Of a stretch of DNA of 64,000 bases, positions 16,391 through 24,262 are shown piece by piece (position 1 is the stretch's first letter; each line of letters starts with the position of its first letter). Source of the stretch: JAGVSR01 sp963742405 (lineage in GTDB: Bacteria > Pseudomonadota > Alphaproteobacteria > Rhizobiales > Hyphomicrobiaceae). A program made the position numbers and the translations under genes. Location of the stretch: the NCBI GenBank assembly GCA_963742405.1, contig CAVUMB010000007.1, positions 620,001 through 684,000 on the forward strand. Reading direction: 5' to 3'. Under the pieces are notes generated by a model, which saw only the letters and a list, made by a program, of their open reading frames with translations, was not told the DNA's origin and did no database searches.

Positions 16391-17425
16391 ATGGATCGCC
16401 GAGATTTCCTGAAAACGACTGGAGGATTAGCGGCCGCAGCGTCCGGGTGTGCGATGTCCTCCGCTCCGGCCGCCGCAGCCAGGCCCGATGCGACAGCAGG
16501 CGAGCCGCGCATGCTGACGTTCGCAACGCCATGGGCACAAAACCCGGCGGGCTTTGCCGATGACGCCCACCGCCTCGCACGCCAAATCGAAACGGCGTGT
16601 GGCGGTTCCATCGGCTTCACCATCGATCCCAGCCCGGCCGAACGCGGCGACCTCACCGTTGGTCCGATAAAATCCGAAACTCCGCGCCACCCCGCCTTCG
16701 CCTATTTCTCCGGCCTGCCTTCTCCCGATGCTCTCGCGCCGCGCGATCTGGATGCGTGGTTGACGGCGGGCGGCGGACAGGAATTGTGGGACGACTTGGC
16801 GGCCGCTCACGGAGTGAAACCCTTTCTCGCCGGTCATACGGGACCAAGCCCGGTTCTTTGGTCGAAAACACCCCTGACCAACCCGCAGGACTTTGCTGGC
16901 TTGACGATCGTCGCCCGCGGCCTTGATGCCGAGGTCGTTCGTGCGCTGGGGGCCATCGCCATCGACGCGGATGAAGCGACCCTGGCAAAACGGATCACCG
17001 ACGGCAGCATCGACGCTGCCATGTGGGGCGATCTCGTCCATGCCAGTGCGGCGGGCATCCCCGCGCATCTGCCGCACGGTATTCGAGGCGCGCTTGGGTC
17101 TGCCGGTGCCGCTATCGCGCTCGAAATCGACCTGGCGGTTTGGGAAGCCCTACTGCCGTCTCAACAAACGGCCATGGCCGCGGCCGCCGGATCGCATTTC
17201 AAAGCCTCAATCGCCGACGCGATGGCAACGCAGCCGGCGGTGGAACATGCACTGAAGCAGCGCTTTGCCGCCAGCATCGAGCCGCCGTCGCCCAGCCTTG
17301 CCGCCGCCGTTTCGCGCATTGCCGCCGCCGTCGTCGCCCATCTGGCAGCGCAGAATGTCGCTTCGGCCCGCATCGACCGCAGCTATTCCGCCTTCCGTCG
17401 TGCCATGATCGCTCCCATCGCCTGA
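16391..17425 (+). CDS. Tat-exported TRAP-type solute-binding protein (DctP-like)
   Basis: A 344-aa periplasmic binding protein of the DctP (TRAP) type. The N-terminus DRRDFLKTTGGLAAAASGC holds a twin-arginine motif, and the ASGC may act as a lipobox. The mature part has the family layout: FATPWAQN, a central EL-WDDLAAAHGVKPFLAGHTG, the DFAGLTIVARGLDAEVVRALG segment with the substrate-carboxylate Arg, and LPHGI. No DctQ or DctM membrane genes lie next to it, so it is either an orphan receptor or serves a distant transporter. Three short TCACCCGCC repeats stand just upstream (16338-16378). Confidence 0.82.
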   Translation: MDRRDFLKTTGGLAAAASGCAMSSAPAAAARPDATAGEPRMLTFATPWAQNPAGFADDAHRLARQIETACGGSIGFTIDPSPAERGDLTVGPIKSETPRHPAFAYFSGLPSPDALAPRDLDAWLTAGGGQELWDDLAAAHGVKPFLAGHTGPSPVLWSKTPLTNPQDFAGLTIVARGLDAEVVRALGAIAIDADEATLAKRITDGSIDAAMWGDLVHASAAGIPAHLPHGIRGALGSAGAAIALEIDLAVWEALLPSQQTAMAAAAGSHFKASIADAMATQPAVEHALKQRFAASIEPPSPSLAAAVSRIAAAVVAHLAAQNVASARIDRSYSAFRRAMIAPIA

Positions 17426-17546
17426 TGCTGTTCCGCCTCAGACCGGCGATCTAAACCCTCCGGCCCGTTCAACATTATCTTGCCGGATAATCTGCTATAG
17501 ATGTTTGACACCGCTGGCAGAAATAGAGGGTATTGCGGGCAACGGC

Positions 17547-17852
17547 ATGAACGGACCGACAAACGAATTGAGACCGGCGTTGGAGCTAAAAGACGGCGCT
17601 GACGACCGCATGGAGCAAATCCGGGAGCTGCTTGTCGGCGAACACCTGCGCGTCCAAGAGGCCCGTTTGGCGGCGGTCGAAAGCCGGCTGCGCGACTTGG
17701 AGGGATTGGTATTCCGCCGGGTCGATGCGCTAACGGCCCGCCTTGAAGCGCTTGCCTCAGAGACCGGAACGGACCGCCGCGCTGCTTTTGACGAACTGTC
17801 GCACATGGTCCTCGACCTCTCCGAAAACATCCGCCGCCTATCGCGTGGCTGA
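17547..17852 (+). CDS. Small coiled-coil protein at head of GTPase cluster
   Basis: A 101-aa soluble, charged protein, no recognised family. From about residue 20 it is predicted by eye to be one long amphipathic helix (MEQIRELLVGEHLRVQEAR, VESRLRDLEGLV, VDALTARLEALASETG), then DRRAAFDELSHMVLDLSENIRRL. ATG 17547 is preferred over an upstream in-frame start at 17505. It ends 17 bases before the OmpA-domain gene and is probably cotranscribed; the related first 50 residues of that protein suggest the two could interact through coiled coils. Confidence 0.7.
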   Translation: MNGPTNELRPALELKDGADDRMEQIRELLVGEHLRVQEARLAAVESRLRDLEGLVFRRVDALTARLEALASETGTDRRAAFDELSHMVLDLSENIRRLSRG

Positions 17853-17869
17853 CCGGAGCAGTGGCCGTC

Positions 17870-19963
17870 ATGGGTGAGGTTCCGGCAACGTCAGACAGCA
17901 TTGTGCGCTTGAAGGAACTGCTGTTCGACGTCGAATTGCAGACGCTGGACGATCTCGCGCGCCGCATCGAAACGCTGACCGGCGAAACCTCTTCCGCCCA
18001 CTCAGGTCTGGCTTCGTCCATTAAAGCCCTGGGCGACAGCGAAGGCCGCAGTCGCGCCGACCTGTCAGCGCGCATCGACGAGATCGCCGCCCGCGTCGGT
18101 CGCGACATTGATCTGGAAGCGAGCGTTGCCGCCGTCCTTGATGGCGCATTCCGGCGCGCTGATGTCGCCAAGCACGCCGATGTCGCCGATGCGGTGGCGC
18201 CGTTCGTCGTCAATACGGTCCGGACGGAAATCCGCAACAGCAAGGATGAACTGGTCGAGGCGCTTTATCCTGTCACCGGACGCATCGTCAGGGCCTACGT
18301 CGCCAGCGCGATGAAAGACATCGTCGACCAGATCAACCGTCGTCTCGAAAGCAATCCCGTGATGCTGCGCCTGCGCAGCCTGGCGACGGGCCGCTCTGTC
18401 GCCGAATTGGCGTTAGCCGACAGCCAGCGCCTCAACATCGAAGAACTCTACCTGATCCGACGCGGCACGGGTGAACTCGTCGAGAGATGGCCTGACGCCG
18501 ACAGCGGCAATCGCGATCAGGTCATGAGTGGCGTGCTGACCGCTATCAACGAATTCGCCGCCGAAGCGTTCGACACTGACGGCAACGCGCTGCGTCAAAT
18601 CGATCTCGGGGGTGATCGCGTGTATCTGCGCGAGTTGGTTGCCTACTTGCTCGCCGCGAAGTGCTCAGGCACGGCGCCGGTCGCTATCGAGCAAATCCTC
18701 GATGCCGCGTTTCTCGATGCGATTGCCAAACTGGGATCCGCGGCCCGCGATCATCGCCCACCCGTGCTGTCGGCGCTCGCCCGAGAACTCGACGCGTCGA
18801 TCGAAGCCAAGCAGGCCGGTTTCGGTCGCGGGCGCAGTTTCAGCCCGCTCAAACTCATCGCGCTCGTTGTTGGACTTCCGCTGGCGGCGTTGATCGCGTG
18901 GTCGGTCTATTCCGGCTGGCGCGTCGCTGAAACTGAGCGCATCGCCCGCGATGTGCTGCAGCAAAGCGCGGAATTCAAAGGCTACCCATCGACAATTCGC
19001 GTCGGCCGGCTCGGTGAGAGCCTGACCCTCACGGGGCTCGCGCCGACCGAGGGCGCCAAGCGCGTGATTTCCGAACGTCTGACCATCTCCCTGCCGGGCG
19101 TTGCCATCACCAACGACTTGTCCGTCGTGCCAAATCCGTTGGCCGACGTCGAACCCGAACTCGACCGGTTGCGCGGTAAGGCTGAGGAGCTTGGCCGTAC
19201 CATCGTAACCGAGGCCGAACGACGCGATCACGAACGCGCGTTGCGGCGTCTTGCACGCGCTAAAACAACACTTGCCGCGCTGGTTCCAGATTTGACCGGC
19301 GATCAAAAGCATCGTGCAACGGATGCCGTCGCGGCGGTCAACCGCGCATTGACCGAGCTTGCCAAGGCCGACCGCGCTGACGTCACAACCCTCCAGGCAA
19401 TTGCCGAACAAACCCGCAATGTTGCGCGCAATCTGTCCACGCTGCTTGCGGCTCGGCCTCCGGATGCAACCGAGCAACCCGATCCGGCAGCGACGGCAAC
19501 CGCATCGGTTCTGGCGGCGGCGGAAGAAATCGACATGGTGTCTGTGGCTCTTGCGCAGACCGTCGCGCTCAAGGCAGCGCTTCCTGGCCCAAATCCCCGC
19601 GAGAAACTCGAGGCCTGGACCCGCGCCCACGCCGTATTCTTCTCTGAAGAAGATTTGTATCGTGAACCCGAAGAAGCCGCCAAGAGCTTAGCCCAGCTCG
19701 CGGCCCTCCTATCCGACAACGACGCAGTTCTGCGCATCATCGGCTACACCGACGGTCTCGGCGGCGCCGAACGCAATTCGCCGTTGAGCCTTGCCCGCGC
19801 CAACCGGGTCGCCGCCGACCTCGCGGCTGCCGGCGTGCCCCTCTCGCGCCTGATCGTTCTAGGACGACCCAATCTGCGCGACATTTCCACCGACGACGGC
19901 GTCGGCAGCCCAAATCGGCGGGTCGAATTCGAGCTTGGATTTGAGGGCGAGGCGCGGCGATGA
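17870..19963 (+). CDS. Inner-membrane OmpA/MotB-domain protein with large cytosolic part
   Basis: A 697-aa single-span protein. Residues 1-320 are cytosolic and match a widespread but uncharacterised family whose core reads ALYPVTGRIVRAYVASAM, ELYLIRRGTGELVERW and QVMSGVLTAINEFAAEAF; this last part looks like a roadblock/longin-type alpha-beta fold (inference). A transmembrane helix spans about 328-347 (LIALVVGLPLAALIAW). Outside follow a BON-like segment (about 355-421), an Ala-rich helical stretch, and an OmpA C-terminal domain with LRIIGYTDGLGG, SLARANRVAADL and NRRVEFEL, able to bind peptidoglycan. ATG 17870 is taken as the start with GGAG upstream; GTG 17861 is an alternative. The stop overlaps the GTPase start by four bases. 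Confidence 0.88.
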   Translation: MGEVPATSDSIVRLKELLFDVELQTLDDLARRIETLTGETSSAHSGLASSIKALGDSEGRSRADLSARIDEIAARVGRDIDLEASVAAVLDGAFRRADVAKHADVADAVAPFVVNTVRTEIRNSKDELVEALYPVTGRIVRAYVASAMKDIVDQINRRLESNPVMLRLRSLATGRSVAELALADSQRLNIEELYLIRRGTGELVERWPDADSGNRDQVMSGVLTAINEFAAEAFDTDGNALRQIDLGGDRVYLRELVAYLLAAKCSGTAPVAIEQILDAAFLDAIAKLGSAARDHRPPVLSALARELDASIEAKQAGFGRGRSFSPLKLIALVVGLPLAALIAWSVYSGWRVAETERIARDVLQQSAEFKGYPSTIRVGRLGESLTLTGLAPTEGAKRVISERLTISLPGVAITNDLSVVPNPLADVEPELDRLRGKAEELGRTIVTEAERRDHERALRRLARAKTTLAALVPDLTGDQKHRATDAVAAVNRALTELAKADRADVTTLQAIAEQTRNVARNLSTLLAARPPDATEQPDPAATATASVLAAAEEIDMVSVALAQTVALKAALPGPNPREKLEAWTRAHAVFFSEEDLYREPEEAAKSLAQLAALLSDNDAVLRIIGYTDGLGGAERNSPLSLARANRVAADLAAAGVPLSRLIVLGRPNLRDISTDDGVGSPNRRVEFELGFEGEARR

Positions 19964-20466
19964 TCGCCCGCAAAGTGATGCTGCTGGGTGAGATCGGAGT
20001 TGGCAAGTCTTCGATTGTGCAGCGGCTCGTGTTCGATCGCTTCGATATGCAGTACAAACCGACTATCGGCGTCGATGTTTATCGCTACGAACTTCCAGCC
20101 ACCGCGACGCGCCCAGGCATGGTTCTGATCGTGTGGGATACCGATGGCAACTTCGGCGAACTGATTTTCCGGCATATCTACATGCGGGAAGCCGCCGCCG
20201 CCGTCATCGTGGCCGATGTCTCGCGGCCGCAAACCCTGGAAACGCTGGCTGCCCTGGAGCAGGGCTTCCGAGAGGCTTTCCCAGGCCGCGCCACATCGCT
20301 CGTCATCAACAAACTCGATCTCCTGGCAGAAGGTGACGAGATCATCCTACCCGAGGCGTTGGTCCGGCCGGGACTTCATCTTCACCGCACCAGTGCCAAG
20401 ACAGGTAGCAATATCGGCACCGTTTTCGCAGATACCGCAGATGCCATTGACCGGCGACGCCTCTGA
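19960..20466 (+). CDS. Rab/Ras-like small GTPase
   Basis: A 168-aa bacterial small GTPase with the full set of G motifs: G1 GEIGVGKSS (10-18), G2 Thr35 in PTIGVD, G3 WDTDG (59-63), G4 NKLD (117-120) and G5 TSAK (144-147). The residue matching the catalytic Gln61 of Ras is Asn64, so intrinsic hydrolysis may be slow and depend on a partner. There is no C-terminal Cys for prenylation. The start overlaps the stop of the OmpA-domain gene (ATGA), and the kinase gene begins inside its 3' end, indicating tight coupling. It belongs to the prokaryotic Ras-superfamily GTPases, most of which have no known role. Confidence 0.92.
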   Translation: MIARKVMLLGEIGVGKSSIVQRLVFDRFDMQYKPTIGVDVYRYELPATATRPGMVLIVWDTDGNFGELIFRHIYMREAAAAVIVADVSRPQTLETLAALEQGFREAFPGRATSLVINKLDLLAEGDEIILPEALVRPGLHLHRTSAKTGSNIGTVFADTADAIDRRRL

Positions 20467-21619
20467 CCGGAGCGGCCTTCTCCGGGCCGCACCGCTCCTC
20501 ACTGCCGTGCGCCAACTCGCGGCTCGCGACATCTACGGGCTCGTCTGGATTGGCGCCGATCTCGTTGTTGAAAGCACATATGGTCCCCTGGTCGGTTTCG
20601 TGAGCATCGGTGAACCGGTGACCGCCAGCATCTATGCACTGACCGGTATGGAAGAAGCGATTTCAGCATTGCGAGAGAGCGACGGCGCTGCGCTGGAATG
20701 GCCTGACATCACACTTGTTATGCCCACCGGGCGACGGCCGCGGGCAACGCTGTCGATCTCCTGGTCTGCCGACGACAATGCCTATGTTCTGCTCGTTGCG
20801 CGCACCGAGACGCGCTCGGAGCTGGAAAGCGAACTCACCGCACAGATGCGAGCCCGGTTGATGGCGGAAGCCGAGCTTGCGGCCAAAACCCGCGAAGTGG
20901 AACGCATCAATCGCGATCTTGAGCGCGCCAACGCAGACCTGGAATCGTACGCCGCCGTCATCTCGCATGACCTGCAATCGCCGATGCGAGTTCTACGCTA
21001 CACGCTGGACGATCTGGAGCGCGCACTGCCGGATGGCAGCGGCAGCCAATACGGGCCAGCAATCGTCAAGTTGCGGGATTTGTCGCGGCGCATGACGGGT
21101 ATGCTTTCGGGCCTGCTCGATTATGCGAGTGTGATCCGAAAAAGCGAAATCATCGCGATTGTCGATACCGCGGCTCTGGTGCAGGCCATTGCCCGTTCCA
21201 TCGATACGCCTCGACCAATCGCGATAGCAATCGAGGGAGAGTGGCCTGTTGTTGAGACCGCCGCCGCGCCGTTGGATCTGATCTTGCGCAATTTGATCGA
21301 CAACGCGGTCAAGCACCATGATCGGGATAACGGCCGCGTCGTGGTTGCGGCCGCTGTCGAAGACGGCGCTCTTCTCTTGACCGTGTCCGACGATGGTCCG
21401 GGCATTGCCGCCGAGCATCAAGACGTAGCGTTCCTTCCCTTTCGGAAATTGCAGCCGGATCACGTGTCGCCGGGTGAGGGAATGGGGCTTGCGCTCGTGC
21501 GCAGAACCGTCGAAAGCGCTGGCGGTCGTTTTGCGCTCACAAGTCCATGCGCGGCGGGCCGCGGAACGTCGTTCACAGTACGTTGGCCATCACGGGGCCC
21601 AACCGGCCGCTCTCGATAA
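20441..21619 (+). CDS. Soluble sensor histidine kinase
   Basis: A 392-aa kinase without membrane segments. Residues 15-122 form a PAS-like sensory region (YGLVWIGADLVVESTYGPL ... YVLLVART). A coiled coil (125-168) leads to the phosphoacceptor helix AAVISHDLQSPMRVL with His176, then the ATPase domain with N box NLIDNAVKHH, G1 VSDDGPGI and G2 GEGMGLALVRR. ATG 20441 gives this start; the frame is open further upstream only because it reads through the GTPase gene. Overlap with the GTPase is 26 bases. Position makes it the likely signalling partner of the GTPase/OmpA proteins and of the response regulator that follows. Confidence 0.9.
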   Translation: MPLTGDASDRSGLLRAAPLLTAVRQLAARDIYGLVWIGADLVVESTYGPLVGFVSIGEPVTASIYALTGMEEAISALRESDGAALEWPDITLVMPTGRRPRATLSISWSADDNAYVLLVARTETRSELESELTAQMRARLMAEAELAAKTREVERINRDLERANADLESYAAVISHDLQSPMRVLRYTLDDLERALPDGSGSQYGPAIVKLRDLSRRMTGMLSGLLDYASVIRKSEIIAIVDTAALVQAIARSIDTPRPIAIAIEGEWPVVETAAAPLDLILRNLIDNAVKHHDRDNGRVVVAAAVEDGALLLTVSDDGPGIAAEHQDVAFLPFRKLQPDHVSPGEGMGLALVRRTVESAGGRFALTSPCAAGRGTSFTVRWPSRGPTGRSR

Positions 21620-21687
21620 TAAAACGAAAAGCCGCGTTAATCAGATATGAGGCTGGGACTGGGCGTTGCGGCGCAAAACCGCCACAT

Positions 21688-22266
21688 ATGAATCAGCCCA
21701 AGCATGCACTGGGGCTTGCCACCGCGACCGGCATCATGCTTGCTTCATCGAAGTGCCACACGCGACGTATGAAGACAGGTCGCAGGATTCGGGAACATGA
21801 CGTGACCAGCGGCGGCACCGGCGGAGATTTCCTCGCCAGGAAAAGCGATATCACCAAGCTGCGCAAGGCGATGCCTGCGTTCCGCGACGTGCTTGTCGTC
21901 GATGACGAGGCGCCCGACGCAGACCGCATCAAGGCGACGTTGCGCGTGATGTTTGGCTACGATGTCGAAGTGCGTCGCGCGTCGACACTTGGCTCTGCCG
22001 TCGATTGTGTGCTGGCCAAGCGGCCCCAATTGATTTTCCTCGATGACATCCTGAAGCCGTCGGATCGCGCGACGGATACGATCCCCTTTTTGCGCCGTGC
22101 TGGCTACGATGGTCCGATCGTGGTCATCAGTGGGCAGGTCACCAAGAAACGGCGGAGTGAACTCACGTCAGCAGGTGCAACCGACGTGATCCACAAGGAC
22201 GAACTCGACAGCGTTCGTCTTGCAGAATCCTTGCTGCGCGTGTTCGGCGCCGAGCCGCCGCTTTGA
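21688..22266 (+). CDS. Response regulator, receiver domain only
   Basis: A 192-aa protein with a receiver domain from about residue 70: VLVVDDEAPDADR (acidic pair), IFLDDIL with the phosphoacceptor Asp, VVISGQ and the conserved Lys in VIHKDEL. There is no DNA-binding or enzymatic output domain. The 70-residue N-terminal part is poorly structured and may be overestimated: ATG 21735 and 21768 are alternative starts, and no strong Shine-Dalgarno sequence settles it. It follows the histidine kinase by 68 bases and is presumably its partner, relaying through protein contacts. Confidence 0.85.
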   Translation: MNQPKHALGLATATGIMLASSKCHTRRMKTGRRIREHDVTSGGTGGDFLARKSDITKLRKAMPAFRDVLVVDDEAPDADRIKATLRVMFGYDVEVRRASTLGSAVDCVLAKRPQLIFLDDILKPSDRATDTIPFLRRAGYDGPIVVISGQVTKKRRSELTSAGATDVIHKDELDSVRLAESLLRVFGAEPPL

Positions 22267-22460
22267 AACAGAACGGCAACTGTTTTCAACATCGCAGCGC
22301 ACGCTTGCGTTGCATCGCCGCGGCCAAAGCTTGATCTGCCTCACTTTTTCACAAATGAACCGTGCGGTTAACTGTCGCCACAGTCCGCTTTCGCCTTTCT
22401 TCAAACGCGCATGCATGTTTTGGCAGGTTCAGAAAATAAAAAAATCGATGGATCGATGAT

Positions 22461-22709
22461 ATGAGCCTGAAAGCAATCATGACGGCCGGCCTGCTCCTCG
22501 GAGCAGTGGGTCAAGCTGCTGCCGAAGAATTTCAGATGCCGCCGGAAGTCACGCCGGCCCTGCGCGCTGCGTGCGAACCCGTTGTTCGCCGCCTCTGCGT
22601 TGGTGAAAGTCCGACAGTGCCGAAAGTGAAAAGTTGCGTGCGCGCAAACTTTCTCCGCCTTGGCCGCCGTTGCCAGATGCAGATCACGCTGGCGGGCTTG
22701 CGGCCCTGA
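22461..22709 (+). CDS. Small secreted Cys-containing protein
   Basis: An 82-aa protein with a signal peptide (IMTAGLLLGAVGQAAAEE) and four cysteines in the pattern AACEPVVRRLCVGE ... KVKSCVRANFLRLGRRC. This C-x7-C ... C-x11-C spacing recalls the Cys-rich repeat proteins of Rhizobiales (single-repeat type). Function unknown. The gene is followed directly by a strong terminator. Confidence 0.75.
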   Translation: MSLKAIMTAGLLLGAVGQAAAEEFQMPPEVTPALRAACEPVVRRLCVGESPTVPKVKSCVRANFLRLGRRCQMQITLAGLRP

Positions 22710-22730
22710 TCCTTCGTCTCGCATCAGATT

Positions 22731-22763
22731 GATAAAGCCGCCGAGTTTCTCGGCGGCTTTATC
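22731..22763. terminator. Bidirectional terminator
   Basis: A perfect 14-bp inverted repeat (GATAAAGCCGCCGA / TCGGCGGCTTTATC) with a five-base loop between the small secreted protein gene and the convergent sgaA; it can serve both. Confidence 0.88.
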
Positions 22764-22783
22764 ATTTCGAGTTTTTCGTCTGG

Positions 22784-23986
22784 TCAAGCTGCAGCAGCTT
22801 TGACCGGCTTCATCGCATCGGAAAGGAATGCCATGGCAGCGTCGACGCCGCCTTTCTTGTGCGGAACGCCTGCGATCTCAAGACCCATCTCGATGCCGGT
22901 CAACGCGCCCATCACGGTGAGTTCATTCGTGTCACCCAGATGCCCGATACGGAACGCCTTACCGGCCAGCTTATTCAGACCCGTTCCAAGCGACATGTTG
23001 AACGTGTCGAGCACGACCTTGCGGAATTGATCGGCGTTGTGGCCGTCGGGCATGAGGACGGTGGTCACCGCCGGTGAATAGTACTTCGCCTCGCGGCAGT
23101 TCAGGTCCAGCCCCCATGCGCGCACGGCCCGACGTGATGCTTCCGCCAATCTTTCGTGGCGGTCAAACACGCTTTGCAGGCCTTCTTCGTTGATGAGGTC
23201 AATGGCTTCCTGCAGCCCGTAGAGCAGGCTTGTCGCCGGCGTGTAGGGGAAGAAGCCGACTTCGTTCATGGTCAGCATGTCGTCCCAATTGAAGTACGAC
23301 CGGTTCAGCTTGGCCGTCTTCATGGCAGCGATCGCCTTGTCGCTGATCGCCGTGAACGACAGCCCTGGCGGCAGCATCAGTCCTTTCTGAGAACCGGCGA
23401 CCGTCACGTCGATGGCCCACTCGTCATGGCGCAGGTCGGCAGCCGCAAGACCCGAAATCGTATCGACCATGTAAAGCGCGGGATGGCCGGCAGCATCGAT
23501 CGCTTTGCGCACTTCGTCGAGCCTCGTGCAGCAGCCGGTCGAGGTCTCATTATGAACGATGCAGACCGCCTTGATGCTGCGGTCCTTGTCTGCGCGCAGC
23601 TTGGCCTCGATCTGGTTGGCATCGACGGCAATCCGCCAATCGGTGGCGATCACGTCGGCAACGAGACCAAGCCGATCCGCCATCTGCTTCCAGAGCACGG
23701 CAAACTGGCCGGTCTCCACCATGAGAACTTTGTCGCCGGGCGACAGCGTGTTGCACAGCGCGGCTTCCCACGCGCCGGTCCCGGACGCCGGATAGATGAT
23801 GACCGGGTTCTTCGTCTTGAAGAGACCTTTGACACCGGCCAGCACCGATTTTCCAAGCCGCTGAAAGTCTGGCCCGCGATGGTCGAGGATCTGCCGCGAC
23901 ATCGCCTGAAGCACGCGCTCCGGCACCGGCGTCGGGCCGGGGATCTGCAGAAAATGGCGGCCAGGGCGGCGAGGCTCTTTCGTCAT
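22784..23986 (-). CDS. sgaA: Serine-glyoxylate aminotransferase
   Basis: Class V PLP aminotransferase that converts serine and glyoxylate to hydroxypyruvate and glycine, a central step of the serine cycle for one-carbon assimilation. The 400-aa protein starts at ATG 23986 with AGGA upstream. Visible features are FLQIPGPTPVPERVL near the N-terminus, SGTGAWEAAL, the phosphate-binding HNETSTG, the MVDTISGLAA loop with the cofactor Asp, and the Schiff-base lysine in VAGSQKGLMLPPG (Lys201). The C-terminal FRIGHLGDTNELTV is typical of the AGXT/SgaA group. It stands alone here; other serine-cycle genes are not in the window. The match to Hyphomicrobium-type SgaA supports a methylotrophic host. Confidence 0.93.
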   Translation of the reverse strand: MTKEPRRPGRHFLQIPGPTPVPERVLQAMSRQILDHRGPDFQRLGKSVLAGVKGLFKTKNPVIIYPASGTGAWEAALCNTLSPGDKVLMVETGQFAVLWKQMADRLGLVADVIATDWRIAVDANQIEAKLRADKDRSIKAVCIVHNETSTGCCTRLDEVRKAIDAAGHPALYMVDTISGLAAADLRHDEWAIDVTVAGSQKGLMLPPGLSFTAISDKAIAAMKTAKLNRSYFNWDDMLTMNEVGFFPYTPATSLLYGLQEAIDLINEEGLQSVFDRHERLAEASRRAVRAWGLDLNCREAKYYSPAVTTVLMPDGHNADQFRKVVLDTFNMSLGTGLNKLAGKAFRIGHLGDTNELTVMGALTGIEMGLEIAGVPHKKGGVDAAMAFLSDAMKPVKAAAA

Positions 23987-24262
23987 AGCGAGTCCTTGCA
24001 ACAGATGTCGGGAAGCGGTTCAGCGGTCTCGCCCGTCGCGTGACCGCCAATCGCAGATCGGCAGGGTACGGTGGCCGCTGAGCGATTATCCCTCTTGCTC
24101 AACAGTCGGGCAGCTATAGGAAGTGACACGGAAGGCCGTCAAGTGACTGAGTGGCCAAGCAGCTCGTCCAAACGTCGCGTCTCGTGACAAGTCAATCCGG
24201 AGTTTCTTTCCGCACAGGAATGAGTTGGCGTCGGATCGGTCAACGGCGCAACGCCGGAGCGG

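Noticed and set aside
18665..19630. 321-aa open frame opposite the OmpA-domain gene
   Set aside because: Shadow of a well-supported gene; composition typical of antisense GC-rich frames.
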